DNA of 16,893 nt from JAWVZB01 sp033722375 (GTDB lineage: Bacteria > Actinomycetota > Nitriliruptoria > Nitriliruptorales > Nitriliruptoraceae): NCBI GenBank assembly GCA_033722375.1, contig JAWVZB010000069.1, forward strand, positions 1 to 16,893, given 5' to 3'. How positions within the stretch are numbered: position 1 is the first letter of the stretch; every line of letters starts with the position of its first letter. A program made the translations under genes and the position numbers. Under the pieces are notes generated by a model. That model did no database searches and was not told where the DNA came from. It saw nothing but the letters and a program-made list of their open reading frames with translations. Positions 1 through 9,191 of this stretch are shown in pieces.

Positions 1-983
1 AGGGTGATCGAACCGACGTCGATGCCCTTCCGCGAGCTGAACTCACCGTGGACGTAGTAGATCATCTCCTCGGAGTCGAGGTTCGCGTGGTTGTAGGGGA
101 TCGGCACCGACTCGCCGTGCCAGTCGAGCGGGCGGGGACAGAAGGAGCACACCACGAAGTTGCGCCCCGCGAACGTCTGGTGGACCGGGGGCGGGGCGTG
201 CACCTCCTTCGCGATCGGCTCGAAGTCGTTGATGTTGAACGTGTAGGGGTAGAGGTAGCCGTCCCACCCCACCACGTTGAAGGGGTGGTAGTCGTGCACG
301 TACTCCTGATGGCCGCCCCGCACGCGGACGATCACCTGGTAGTCACCCCGCTCGTCGTGCGTCCGTAGCTCCTGCGGGGGATGCAGGTCGCGGTTGTAGA
401 ACGGTGCATGCTCGAGCAACTGCCCGTACTCGTTGCGGTACCGGCTCGGGATCTCGATGTAGCCCGGCGATTCGATGACGAGATGACGCTGTGGCTCGTC
501 GCTCTGGACCATCCGCCACGTGATGCCCCGCGGGATGACGATGTAGTCGCCGGGCCGGTACGGCAGGTCGCCGAGGATCGTCTCGACGGTGCCGGTGCCC
601 TCGTGAACGAAGATGCACTCGTCACCCTCGCCGTTGCGGTAGTAGCGCTCCATGGAACGGGCCGGACGGGCGAAGCTGATCTCCACGTCGTCGTTCCACA
701 TGAGCAGCTTGCGACCGGACAGGTGGTCGCCTTCGGGTTCGACGTCCCACGTGTCGAAGAGTCGGTGGGCGTGGTCGTCGGGCACCCATTCGTCGCGCTC
801 GATCTGGCGGAACTTGCCCACTTCCTTGACCCGCACCGGGGTCTCGAGGTGGTACAGGATCGACGACGGCCCGTCGAAGCCGCGCAAGCCGATGACCTGC
901 TCGACCGCCAAGGTGTCGTCGTCCAGCCACATCTGTGTGTGCCGCTTGGCGGGGACGTCCCCACGACGCTGGTAGGTGACCAC
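1..983 (-). CDS. hmgA: Homogentisate 1,2-dioxygenase, partial (C-terminus beyond left edge)
   Basis: Non-haem iron enzyme that opens the ring of homogentisate to maleylacetoacetate in tyrosine/phenylalanine breakdown, in the cytosol. The first 327 residues are present; I expect roughly 60 more, since relatives of this short type are about 390 residues as I recall. It opens MVTYQRRGDVPAKRHTQMW, typical of the short actinobacterial form. A PFNVVGWDGYLYPY segment aligns with the PFNVVAWHGNYTPY stretch of human HGD. HANLDSE near the edge aligns with human HRNCMSE, so His299 and Glu305 match iron ligands His335 and Glu341. The third iron ligand (human His371) lies outside the window. I chose the GTG at 983 because GGGAGGA (990-996) sits 6 nt upstream and the N-terminus fits the family. 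It is divergent from the hemolysin III gene across 146 bp. Downstream catabolic partners are not visible. Confidence 0.88.
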   Translation of the reverse strand, partial: MVTYQRRGDVPAKRHTQMWLDDDTLAVEQVIGLRGFDGPSSILYHLETPVRVKEVGKFRQIERDEWVPDDHAHRLFDTWDVEPEGDHLSGRKLLMWNDDVEISFARPARSMERYYRNGEGDECIFVHEGTGTVETILGDLPYRPGDYIVIPRGITWRMVQSDEPQRHLVIESPGYIEIPSRYRNEYGQLLEHAPFYNRDLHPPQELRTHDERGDYQVIVRVRGGHQEYVHDYHPFNVVGWDGYLYPYTFNINDFEPIAKEVHAPPPVHQTFAGRNFVVCSFCPRPLDWHGESVPIPYNHANLDSEEMIYYVHGEFSSRKGIDVGSIT

Positions 984-1012
984 GATCCGTCCTCCCGCTC
1001 GGTTCCAGCCCC

Positions 1013-1018
1013 ACCGTA
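1013..1018 (-). promoter_or_regulatory. Candidate -10 element (TACGGT) for hmgA
   Basis: TACGGT on the minus strand lies 29 nt before the hmgA GTG, leaving a leader of about 23 nt that contains the GGGAGGA ribosome binding site. The same hexamer precedes the sigma factor gene at 8168-8173. No convincing TTGACA-like -35 is visible 16-18 nt upstream. The assignment rests on position and recurrence only. Confidence 0.4.
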
Positions 1019-1087
1019 GATGGGCGGTGCGGTCTCCGGATGGCCGTGTGTGCACACCGCACGGTCGGGGCTGCGGCGAGCCGGGGC

Positions 1088-1093
1088 TACCGT
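1088..1093 (+). promoter_or_regulatory. Candidate -10 element (TACCGT) for the hemolysin III/pncB/ppc unit
   Basis: TACCGT lies 36 nt upstream of the GTG at 1130, which would give a leader of about 30 nt carrying the GGGGGAG ribosome binding site (1115-1121). No recognisable -35 is present. It may serve all three plus-strand genes, since no terminator hairpin is seen before 5920. Confidence 0.35.
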
Positions 1094-1129
1094 GCCCGCC
1101 ACCGCATACGAGACGGGGGAGATCACGGC

Positions 1130-1801
1130 GTGCCGACGCTCGAGCTGTCCCAGAGCACCCTGCGGTGGATCGAGCAACCTCGCCCCGCCTGGCGTGGTGT
1201 GCTGCACCGGTTCGCGGCGCCGGTGTCGGTGGTCGCCGGGACCTGGCTCGTGACGACGGCGCCCGCCCTCCGGTCGCAGCTCGCGATCGGGGCCTTCGCC
1301 GCGTCGATGACGGTCATGTTCACGGTCAGCGCGGTCGTTCATCACCGGCGTTGGCCCCCGCACCTCACCGAGATCCTGCTGCGTGCGGATCACACCGCCA
1401 TCTACCTCGCCATCGCGGGATCCGCCTGCGCGATCGCGCTGCTCGGCTTGGACGGCTGGCAGCGCACGGTGCTGCTCCTGTGGTCGCTCGGCTTCGCCGC
1501 CGTCGGGGTGTTCGTCGAGTGGCTCCCCTTCGCGCCCGGCCGGGGCTTCTCGAACACCATGTACCTGGCGATGTCCTGGCCCACGATCGCCCTCGTCCCG
1601 TGGCTGTACGAGAACGAGGGCTGGGCGACCGTGGTCCTGTTGGCGGTCGGCGGCGTCTTCTACACGGTCGGGGCGATCATCGTGGCGCTGCGGCGCCCCG
1701 ACCCCGCCCCGGAGGTGTTCGGTTACCACGAGGTCTGGCACCTGCTCGTGGTCGCGGCTGCCACCGCGCACTACGCGATGATGTGGACCCTGCTCCGATG
1801 A
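1130..1801 (+). CDS. Hemolysin III / PAQR-family integral membrane protein
   Basis: Protein of 223 residues with about seven hydrophobic segments, normal length for bacterial hemolysin III (YqfA/HlyIII) proteins. The family hallmarks are visible: RGVLHRFA near residue 22, an S-x3-H motif (Ser67, His71), RADHT with Asp87, and a C-terminal H-x3-H (His200, His204). These are the residues that bind zinc in eukaryotic PAQR relatives. The bacterial role is uncertain; proposals include lipid or ceramidase-like hydrolysis and membrane homeostasis, and the hemolysin name is historical. A start 90 nt upstream (ATG 1040) adds a basic non-membrane peptide and lacks a ribosome binding site, so I prefer GTG 1130 with GGGGGAG 8 nt before it. 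pncB follows after 40 bp without a terminator, suggesting cotranscription. Confidence 0.87.
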   Translation: MPTLELSQSTLRWIEQPRPAWRGVLHRFAAPVSVVAGTWLVTTAPALRSQLAIGAFAASMTVMFTVSAVVHHRRWPPHLTEILLRADHTAIYLAIAGSACAIALLGLDGWQRTVLLLWSLGFAAVGVFVEWLPFAPGRGFSNTMYLAMSWPTIALVPWLYENEGWATVVLLAVGGVFYTVGAIIVALRRPDPAPEVFGYHEVWHLLVVAAATAHYAMMWTLLR

Positions 1802-1826
1802 GCGGTCGGGGGGCGGGGCGGTCTCC

Positions 1827-1832
1827 TACGAT
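1827..1832 (+). promoter_or_regulatory. Candidate internal -10 element (TACGAT) directly before pncB
   Basis: TACGAT ends 9 nt before the pncB ATG at 1842, and no Shine-Dalgarno sequence is visible in the 40-bp gap. This would fit a nearly leaderless pncB transcript, separate from or additional to read-through from the upstream gene. No -35 is recognised. This is an inference from spacing. Confidence 0.3.
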
Positions 1833-1841
1833 CGACGACCG

Positions 1842-3191
1842 ATGAACCTCGACGCCGTACCGACGATGAACGCGGCCCCACTCGGGCTCTTCACGGACCT
1901 GTACGAGCTGCGGATGGCGCAGACCTACCTCGCGGCAGGGATGAGCAGCGAAGCCACCTTCAGCCTCTACGTCCGCCCCGACCAGGCTCGTCCGTGGCTG
2001 CTCGCCGGCGGGCTGCACCGGGTGTACGACGTGCTCGACCGGTTCCGCTTCGGGCCGGAGGAGATCGACTACCTCGCTGACGATCGTGGGTTCGGGGACG
2101 AGTTCCTCGGGTGGCTGTCCGAACTGCGTGTCACGGGTGAGCTCCACGCCGTCCCCGACGGCACGGTCATCCTGGCCGACGAACCGTTGCTCGAGCTCAC
2201 CGCCCCGCTGCCGGTCGCACAGCTCCTCGAGACCGCGATCATGAACGTCGTGCATCTGCCGACGATGATCGCCACCAAGGCGGCACGGTGCGTCGTCGTG
2301 GCGGGCGAACGGGCGCTCGCGGACTTCGGGGCGCGCCGGGCCCACGGCATCGAAGCGTCACTGGAGGCGGCCCGCGCGGCGTACGTCGCTGGCTTCAGCG
2401 CCACGTCCAACGTCGAGGCAGGACGGCGCTACGGCATCCCCATCACCGGCACCATGGCCCACGCGCTGGTGCAGGCGTTCGAGGACGAGCTGGACGCCTT
2501 CCGGGCGTTCGCCACCGACCACCCCGACAACTCGGTGCTGTTGGTCGACACCTACGACACGCTCGACGGCGTCGACAACGCCATCGACGTCGGTCGCGAG
2601 CTCCGGGAGCGGGGTCACGAGCTGGACGGGATCCGGCTGGACTCCGGAGACCTCGAGGAGCTCGCTCGTCGCAGCCGCGAGAAGCTCGACGACGCGGGGT
2701 TCCCCGACGCATCGATCTTCGCCTCCGGGGGCCTCGACGAGTGGCGCATCGACGAGTTGGTGGCGGTCGGGGCGCCGATCGACGCCTTCGGGGTCGGCAC
2801 CTCGCTCACCACGTCACGCGACCGACCGGCGGCCGACATCGTCTACAAGCTCGTCGACTACGACGGTGTTCCCCGGGCCAAGTACAGCGAGGGCAAGGTC
2901 CTGCGACCCGGCGCGAAGCAGGTGTTCCGGACCAGCGGACCGGACAGCGACGTGTTGGCGCGCCGCGGAGAGGAGCTCGACGGGCGGCGGCTGCTCGAAC
3001 CCGCCTGGCACGACGGCCAGCGCCTGCTGGACGTGTCCGTCGATGCCGCCCGCACCCGGGCTGCAGAGGAGCTCCGGACACTCCCGGACGAGTGGCGGCA
3101 TCCCGACGGGCCCGGGGAGCCGCCGTCCCCGACGATCAGCAGGGAGCTCGAGGAACTGAGCGCCGAGGTCCGCTCCCGGGAACTCGGATGA
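1842..3191 (+). CDS. pncB: Nicotinate phosphoribosyltransferase
   Basis: Converts nicotinate and PRPP (with ATP) to nicotinate mononucleotide, the entry step of the Preiss-Handler NAD salvage pathway, in the cytosol. The protein is 449 residues, normal for the family. Visible motifs in order: GLFTDLYELRMAQTY (15-29), GARRAHG (163-169), GTMAH (203-207) with His207 as the expected phosphorylated histidine, DTYDT (236-240), RLDSGD (265-270) and GVGTSL (317-322) of the phosphate-binding barrel. The C-terminal 90 residues form the usual trailing domain. Start: ATG 1842 is followed by another ATG at 1866 (residue 9). Neither has a good ribosome binding site, and the conserved block begins at about residue 13, so either is possible. 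The stop overlaps the ppc start (ATGA), implying translational coupling. Confidence 0.95.
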   Translation: MNLDAVPTMNAAPLGLFTDLYELRMAQTYLAAGMSSEATFSLYVRPDQARPWLLAGGLHRVYDVLDRFRFGPEEIDYLADDRGFGDEFLGWLSELRVTGELHAVPDGTVILADEPLLELTAPLPVAQLLETAIMNVVHLPTMIATKAARCVVVAGERALADFGARRAHGIEASLEAARAAYVAGFSATSNVEAGRRYGIPITGTMAHALVQAFEDELDAFRAFATDHPDNSVLLVDTYDTLDGVDNAIDVGRELRERGHELDGIRLDSGDLEELARRSREKLDDAGFPDASIFASGGLDEWRIDELVAVGAPIDAFGVGTSLTTSRDRPAADIVYKLVDYDGVPRAKYSEGKVLRPGAKQVFRTSGPDSDVLARRGEELDGRRLLEPAWHDGQRLLDVSVDAARTRAAEELRTLPDEWRHPDGPGEPPSPTISRELEELSAEVRSRELG

Positions 3192-5920
3192 CCACCGACC
3201 GCGACGAGTCGCTCCGTCGTGACATCCGGCTGCTCGGGAACCTGATCGGCGAGACGCTCGTCCGCCAGGAGGGGCGGGACCTGCTCGAGCTCGTCGAGCA
3301 GGTCCGCGAACGGTCGAAACGGGCCCGGCGGGAGGACGAGCCGGCAGCGGCGGAAGAGCTCGAAGCGATCCTCGGAGACCTCGACCTCGTCACCACGACC
3401 AAGCTCGTGCGCGCCTTCAACACCTACTTCTACCTCGCCAACGTCGCCGAGCAGGCCCACCGCGTCGACGAGCTGACCGCCCGCAGCGAGCATCGGGGGA
3501 CGCTGGCGTCGACGTTCCGCCGCCTCGCCGACGCGGAGGTTGCCGGCGAGGAGCTCCAAGCGGTACTCGACCGCCTGGAGCTGCGTCCGGTGTTCACGGC
3601 CCACCCCACCGAGTCGTCACGGCGATCGATCCTGCGCAAGATCCGGTGGGTGGCGGAGCTGCTCGAGGAGTACAACGACCCCCGCTCGACCTCGGCCGAC
3701 CACCAGCGTGTCGAGGTGCGGCTGGCAGAGGTCATCGACCTCCTGTGGCAGACCGACGAGCTCCGGCTCGAACGCCCCGACCCGGTCGACGAGGCCCGGG
3801 CGGTGATCTACTACTTCGACGAGCTCTTCAGTGAGGTGGTACCCGCGCTGTTCGAGGAGTTCGCCCGTCATCTCGACGAGCACGGGTACGAGCTCGCTCC
3901 CGATCAGGTCCCGATCCGGTTCGGGACCTGGGTCGGCGGCGACCGTGACGGCAACCCCAACGTCACCCCGGCCGTGACCCGCGACGTGCTGCGGGTGCAG
4001 GCCGACCACGCGTTGCGCGACCTGCTCGAGGCGGTCGAGCGGCTCGCGACCGACCTGTCGTCCTCGGTACGTGTCGTGGACGTCAGCGACGAGCTCCAGG
4101 CCAGCATCGCCGACGACCGTCGACGACTGCCGGACGTCTACGAGCGGTTCGAGCACCTCAACCGCGAGGAGCCGTACCGGCTCAAGTGCACCTTCATCCA
4201 CGAGCGGCTCACCCACACCCGCGAGCGCATCCTCACCGGCCGGCCCGCTGGCCCCGAGGAGTACGAGAGTGCCGGCGAACTGCTGGACGAGCTGCGACTC
4301 ATGCACGACTCGCTGCTCGAGAACCGGGGCGAGCTCATCGCCCGTGGCTCGCTGGCCCGGCTGATGCGGCTCGTGGCCGCATTCCGGCTCCACCTCGCGG
4401 TGATGGACGTCCGCGAGCACGCGCAGCGCCATCACCTCGCCCTGTCGGAGCTGTTCGAGCGGGTGGGGCTCGACCCGCCGTACGACGATCTCGAGCGGGA
4501 GGACCGTCGCGCACTGCTGGTCGAGGAGCTCGAGCAGCGCCGCCCGTTGAGCACCCCCACGACCGAGCTGTCCGACGACGCCACCACGGTCGTCGACACC
4601 TTCCACCGCATCCGAGAAGCGCTGGACCACAACGGCGAAGAGGTCATCGAGTCCTACATCATCTCCATGACGCGTGGGGTAGACGACGTGCTCGCACCCG
4701 TGGTGCTGGCACGCGAGGCGGGACTCGTGGACGTGCACGGAGGCGTCGCCCGGATCGGGTTCGTGCCGCTGCTCGAGACACCGGAGGAGCTCGGGACCGC
4801 TGCGCAGTTCCTGGACGAGCTGCTGTCGATCGACAGCTACCGGGAGCTCGTGAGGCTGCGGGGCGAGCGGCAGGAGGTCATGCTCGGTTACTCGGACTCC
4901 TCGAAGCTGGGTGGGATCACGACGTCACGGTGGGAGCTGCACAAGGCTCAGCGGCGGCTCGTGGAGGTGTCCGCTGCGCACGGGGTGAGGCTCGTCATCT
5001 TCCACGGGCGCGGGGGCAGCGTCGGGCGGGGCGGTGGGCCGACGAACGAGGCGATCCTGGCCCAGCCACCCGGCACCGTCGACGGCGAGATCAAGATCAC
5101 CGAGCAGGGCGAGGTGATCTCCGACAAGTACGCGCTGCCCGGCCTTGCGCACCGCAATCTCGAGCTGACCCTGGCGGCGACCCTGGAGGCGAGCCTGCTG
5201 CACCGAGCGCCGTTGAACCCGCCGGAGGACCTGGCTCGATGGAACGAGGTGATGGAGGTGGTCTCCGGTGCCGCGTACGACGCGTACCGCGGACTCGTCG
5301 AGGCTCCCGGTTTCCCCGACTACTTCCGGCAGTCGACACCGGTGGACGAGCTGTCCGAGCTCCATCTGGGCTCGCGGCCGTCCTCCCGCGGGGGCGGTCG
5401 TGGACTCGGCGACCTCCGGGCCATCCCGTGGGTCTTCGGGTGGACACAGAGCCGGCAGGTCGTGCCCGGGTGGTTCGGGGTCGGCTCCGGCTTGGCGGCC
5501 GCCAGACGGGACGGGTACGACCGCGACCTGGACGCCATGCACGATCGTTGGCAGTTCATGCAGATGTTCGTCTCCAACGTCGAGATGACCCTCGTCAAGA
5601 CCGATCTCGGCATCGCGCGCCGCTACGTCGACAGTCTGGTCGACCCCGACCTCCACCGGATCTTCGACCTGATCTGCGAGGAGTTCGAGCGCACCGTCGA
5701 GCAGGTCCTCGCGATCACGGGCGAGGACGAGCTGCTGGCCGGACACCCCGTGCTGCGTCGCACCCTCGACGTCCGCGACGCTTACCTGGATCCGCTGAAC
5801 ATGCTCCAGGTCTCGCTGCTCGCACGCACCCGCGAGCTGGACGCGTCCGACGAGCAGTTGCGACGTGCGCTGCTCCTGACCATGAACGGCATCGCCGCCG
5901 GCCTGCGGAACACCGGCTGA
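3188..5920 (+). CDS. ppc: Phosphoenolpyruvate carboxylase
   Basis: Carboxylates phosphoenolpyruvate with bicarbonate to oxaloacetate, replenishing the TCA cycle. The 910-residue protein is full length for the bacterial enzyme. Motifs: TAHPTE at 137-142 with His139 (E. coli His138); GYSDSSK at 567-573; the catalytic loop FHGRGGSVGRGG at 605-616 with His606; EQGEVI; GSRPSSR at 728-734 followed by an RAIPWVFGWTQSR segment; and the invariant C-terminal NTG (908-910), which helps form the allosteric and active site. All catalytic elements are intact. ATG 3188 overlaps the pncB stop by 4 nt, and the family N-terminus begins there, so upstream in-frame extensions that would lie inside pncB are rejected. 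The gene ends only 4 bp from the convergent deacetylase gene, with no terminator between them. Confidence 0.97.
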   Translation: MTTDRDESLRRDIRLLGNLIGETLVRQEGRDLLELVEQVRERSKRARREDEPAAAEELEAILGDLDLVTTTKLVRAFNTYFYLANVAEQAHRVDELTARSEHRGTLASTFRRLADAEVAGEELQAVLDRLELRPVFTAHPTESSRRSILRKIRWVAELLEEYNDPRSTSADHQRVEVRLAEVIDLLWQTDELRLERPDPVDEARAVIYYFDELFSEVVPALFEEFARHLDEHGYELAPDQVPIRFGTWVGGDRDGNPNVTPAVTRDVLRVQADHALRDLLEAVERLATDLSSSVRVVDVSDELQASIADDRRRLPDVYERFEHLNREEPYRLKCTFIHERLTHTRERILTGRPAGPEEYESAGELLDELRLMHDSLLENRGELIARGSLARLMRLVAAFRLHLAVMDVREHAQRHHLALSELFERVGLDPPYDDLEREDRRALLVEELEQRRPLSTPTTELSDDATTVVDTFHRIREALDHNGEEVIESYIISMTRGVDDVLAPVVLAREAGLVDVHGGVARIGFVPLLETPEELGTAAQFLDELLSIDSYRELVRLRGERQEVMLGYSDSSKLGGITTSRWELHKAQRRLVEVSAAHGVRLVIFHGRGGSVGRGGGPTNEAILAQPPGTVDGEIKITEQGEVISDKYALPGLAHRNLELTLAATLEASLLHRAPLNPPEDLARWNEVMEVVSGAAYDAYRGLVEAPGFPDYFRQSTPVDELSELHLGSRPSSRGGGRGLGDLRAIPWVFGWTQSRQVVPGWFGVGSGLAAARRDGYDRDLDAMHDRWQFMQMFVSNVEMTLVKTDLGIARRYVDSLVDPDLHRIFDLICEEFERTVEQVLAITGEDELLAGHPVLRRTLDVRDAYLDPLNMLQVSLLARTRELDASDEQLRRALLLTMNGIAAGLRNTG

Positions 5921-5924
5921 CGGC

Positions 5925-6949
<1,025 letters not shown>

Positions 6950-6953
<4 letters not shown>

Positions 6954-8134
6954 AGCTCCACGGCCTCGGCGGCAGCGGTCTCGATGAGCCCCTCGAGCTT
7001 GCGGGCCCGGGACGGGTGGCGGAGCTTGGCCAGCACCTTCTTCTCGATCTGACGGATCCGCTCGCGGGTCACCCCGTGCTTGTCACCGATCTCCTCGAGG
7101 GTGTGGCACTCGCCGTCGGAGAGGCCGAAGCGCATCATGACGACATCGCGTTCGCGGTCCTCGAGCTCCGCGAGGGCCTCGGTGACCTCGAGCCGGGTCA
7201 GGACGTACGCGGCCGACGCTTCCGGATCGGCTGCCTCGTCGTCGGGGACGAGGTCGCCGACGGTGGTGTCGCCTTCCTCGCCCACCGGCCGGTCCAGGGA
7301 GGCGATGTCGCGTCCCACGAGCCGGAGCTCGCGGACCCGCTCGATCTCCATCGCCAGGGCCTCGGCGATCTCCTCCTCCTTGGGGTCCCGCCCCAGCCGC
7401 TGGCAGAGCTCGAGCTCGGTGCGACGGATCTTGCTGACGAGCTCGTGGACGTGGACCGGCAGCCGGACCGCCCGCGACTTGTTCGCGGTGCCGCGAGTGA
7501 GTGCCTGGCGGATCCACCAGGTGGCGTACGTCGAGAACTTGTAGCCCTTGGTGTGGTCGAACTTCTCGACCCCCCGGATCAGGCCGAGGTTGCCCTCCTG
7601 GATGAGCTCGAGCAGTGACAGCCCGCGACCGAGGTAGCGGCGCGACACGGACACGACGAGCCGCAGGTTGGCGCACACCATCCGTTCCTGGGCGCGGAGG
7701 CCGTCCCTGCTGATCCGGCGGAGCTGTGCCGAGCGTCGCGTGCTGAGGTCGTCTCCGGCGTCGAGGAACTCCCGTGCCGCCCGCCCCGCCTGATCGCGCT
7801 TGGCGAGGTCGACCTCTTCCTCGGGGGTCAGGAGGTCGACGCGGCCGATGGCGTTGAGGTACTGGCGGACGGAGTCGGTCGAGAGGGACAGCGGCGACGC
7901 CGGGGGTGGATCCTCGTCATCGCTCAGGTCGTCGACGACCTGCATGCCGGCGTCGCGGGCGAACTGTGCAGCGTCGTCCAGCCAGCCCTCGGGATCGGTC
8001 AGTGCATCGTGGAGATCGTCGAGCTCCGAGAGGAGGACGTACCCGCGGCTGGCCCCGCGCTGCATGAGCTCGGTGAAGCCGTCCTTGGCAGACAGGCGCT
8101 GAGCCGTGGCCGGCCCCGCAGCCTCGTCGTCCAC
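6950..8134 (-). CDS. RNA polymerase primary-type sigma-70 factor (RpoD/SigA/HrdB-like)
   Basis: Promoter-recognition subunit, 394 residues from the preferred start. Order: a region 1.1-like helical domain (about 19-69, ELMQRGASRGYVLLSELDDL type), region 1.2 (87-113, RQYLNAIGRVDLLTPEEE), region 2 (153-218, including NLRLVVSVSRRY and GYKFSTYATWWIRQ), region 3 (228-303, with DRPVGEEGD) and region 4 (308-378, helix-turn-helix TLEEIGDKHGVTRERIRQIE). The -10-contacting Gln and Thr of WWIRQALT and the -35-contacting TRER are retained, so standard promoters are expected. Region 2.4/3.0 reads GTANKSRAVRLPVHVHE instead of the usual AMADQARTIRIPVHMVE, so it could be a second, group-2 sigma. I chose GTG 8134 because GAGGA (8141-8145) precedes it; a TTG at 8215 adds 27 unconserved residues. 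The deacetylase gene is coupled downstream. Confidence 0.93.
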
Positions 8135-8140
8135 CCGGCG

Positions 8141-8145
8141 TCCTC
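8141..8145 (-). promoter_or_regulatory. Ribosome binding site (GAGGA) fixing the sigma factor start
   Basis: GAGGA on the minus strand stands 6 nt before GTG 8134. The alternative TTG at 8215 has no comparable site and lies upstream of the likely promoter. Confidence 0.55.
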
Positions 8146-8167
8146 GTGCTCCCGACTCTGCCCGGTC

Positions 8168-8173
8168 ACCGTA
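8168..8173 (-). promoter_or_regulatory. Candidate -10 element (TACGGT) for the sigma/deacetylase operon
   Basis: TACGGT, identical to the hexamer before hmgA, lies 33 nt before GTG 8134. It predicts a leader of about 27 nt that includes GAGGA. No -35 is evident. The rest of the gap to 8353 (180 bp) shows no repeat or hairpin I would defend. Confidence 0.4.
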
Positions 8174-8353
8174 CCGTCCCGCCCTCGGTGACGCTGGGTG
8201 TCCCTCCCGAGACAACCGTCCGGCCAGCGCCCCGACCCACCGCAGACAGGCGCCGCGTTCGCGGCCGACCGATCGGAGCCACGAGGGTCGGATCAGTTCT
8301 GGGGGATGCGGACTCGGTTCTGGCGATGCTTCTCAATGATCGCATCTCTAAAG

Positions 8354-8371
8354 TGTGATATAAATATCACA
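8354..8371 (+). promoter_or_regulatory. Palindromic operator overlapping a TATAAA -10 and the start codon
   Basis: A perfect inverted repeat, TGTGATAT-AA-ATATCACA (8-bp arms, 2-bp centre), forms an AT-rich island in otherwise GC-rich DNA. It contains TATAAA (8359-8364), placed so that transcription would begin about 7 nt later, at the A of the ATG at 8371, giving a leaderless mRNA. Its symmetry and position are what is expected of an autoregulatory site for the ArsR-type dimer encoded immediately downstream: bound protein would cover both the -10 and the transcription start. No clear -35 is visible. Confidence 0.75.
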
Positions 8372-9135
8372 TGTCCACCGAGGCTCCCACCGACGACGCG
8401 GTGTTCGCCGCACTGGCGAACCCCCACCGACGTGCGATCCTCGACCTGCTCGCGGCCGAGCCGCGCACCACCGGCGAGCTGGCCGATCACCTCCCAGAGA
8501 TCAGCCGGTACGCGGTCATGCAGCACCTGGGGGTCCTCGTGGACGCCAACCTCGTGGTCTTCCGACGCGAGGGACGCCGCAGGATCAACTTCCTGCACGC
8601 CGTGCCGCTGCGCGAGATCTACGAACGGTGGATCAGCGAGCTCGCCGACGAAGGTGCGGCCCAGATACTGGCGCTCAAGCGCCACATCGAAGGAGACAGC
8701 ACCGTGGATGTCAGAGCAGAACGCATCGAGACCGACATGACCTTCCAGGCTCCGGCGAGCCGGGTGATGACCGCCCTGACCACCGAAACGTCGAAGTGGT
8801 TCCCCGCCACCTACGGCGAGGACCGCGTCCAGAAGATGATCTTCGACGGCCGCGTCGGAGGACGCTTCTACGAGGACTGGGGCGACGGGGCCGGGTGGGA
8901 CTACGGGGTCATCACCGCGTGGGACCCACCCCGCCGGCTGTCGCTGCGGCGCCAGCTCTACCCCGGCGTCACCCTCGACACCGACTACAAGCTGGAGGAA
9001 GCCGACGGCACCACCACGCTCACGGTCACCAAGGTCGCCGTCGGTCCCATGGGCGACGACGAGATCGCCGCGTTCCAACACCACGGCGACCCCCGCAACT
9101 TCGAGGACGACCTGCGAGCCTACGTCGAAGCCTGA
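8371..9135 (+). CDS. ArsR-family HTH regulator fused to an SRPBCC (AHSA1-like) domain
   Basis: Protein of 254 residues with two parts. Residues 12-80 form a winged helix-turn-helix of ArsR type (LANPHRRAILDLL, then recognition helix SRYAVMQHLGVLVDANLV, then a wing with RREGRRR). Residues 118-252 form an SRPBCC/AHSA1 fold, a hydrophobic-cavity domain that commonly binds small lipophilic ligands (TDMTFQAPASRVMTAL, KWFPATYG, GGRFYEDWG, YGVITAWDPPRRL). There are no cysteines and no ELCVCDL motif, so it is not a thiol-metal sensor of the classical ArsR kind. The two domains are often encoded by adjacent genes; the fused architecture is known. Likely role: ligand-responsive autorepressor, with the SRPBCC domain as sensor. 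No Shine-Dalgarno site precedes ATG 8371, consistent with a leaderless transcript. Its target, other than its own operator, is not visible. Confidence 0.88.
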   Translation: MSTEAPTDDAVFAALANPHRRAILDLLAAEPRTTGELADHLPEISRYAVMQHLGVLVDANLVVFRREGRRRINFLHAVPLREIYERWISELADEGAAQILALKRHIEGDSTVDVRAERIETDMTFQAPASRVMTALTTETSKWFPATYGEDRVQKMIFDGRVGGRFYEDWGDGAGWDYGVITAWDPPRRLSLRRQLYPGVTLDTDYKLEEADGTTTLTVTKVAVGPMGDDEIAAFQHHGDPRNFEDDLRAYVEA

Positions 9136-9191
9136 CCCGTTCCGGGCTCCCCAAGCTACGCGAGGCACCGGTGCGGGGCGCTCCCGCGGCC

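Noticed and set aside
332..1771. Minus-strand open frame of 479 codons spanning the hmgA/hemolysin III gap
   Set aside because: It is a different frame from hmgA, covers two well-supported genes, and translates to arginine/proline-rich low-complexity sequence.
2288..3187. 300-codon upstream extension of the ppc frame
   Set aside because: It lies wholly inside pncB in another frame and is Arg/Gly-rich noise. The ppc family N-terminus begins at 3188 at the ATGA overlap.
3617..4738. Minus-strand open frame of 373 codons antisense to ppc
   Set aside because: Opposite-strand shadow of a fully conserved PEP carboxylase frame; no motif of its own.
8135..8215. 27-residue longer N-terminus of the sigma factor from TTG 8215
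   Set aside because: No ribosome binding site, no conserved residues, and the candidate -10 at 8168-8173 falls inside it.
9165..9174. Palindrome GCACCGGTGC between the ArsR-SRPBCC and Uup-like genes, considered as a bidirectional terminator
   Set aside because: Only 5-bp arms with no loop and no T-run on either strand; common by chance in GC-rich DNA.
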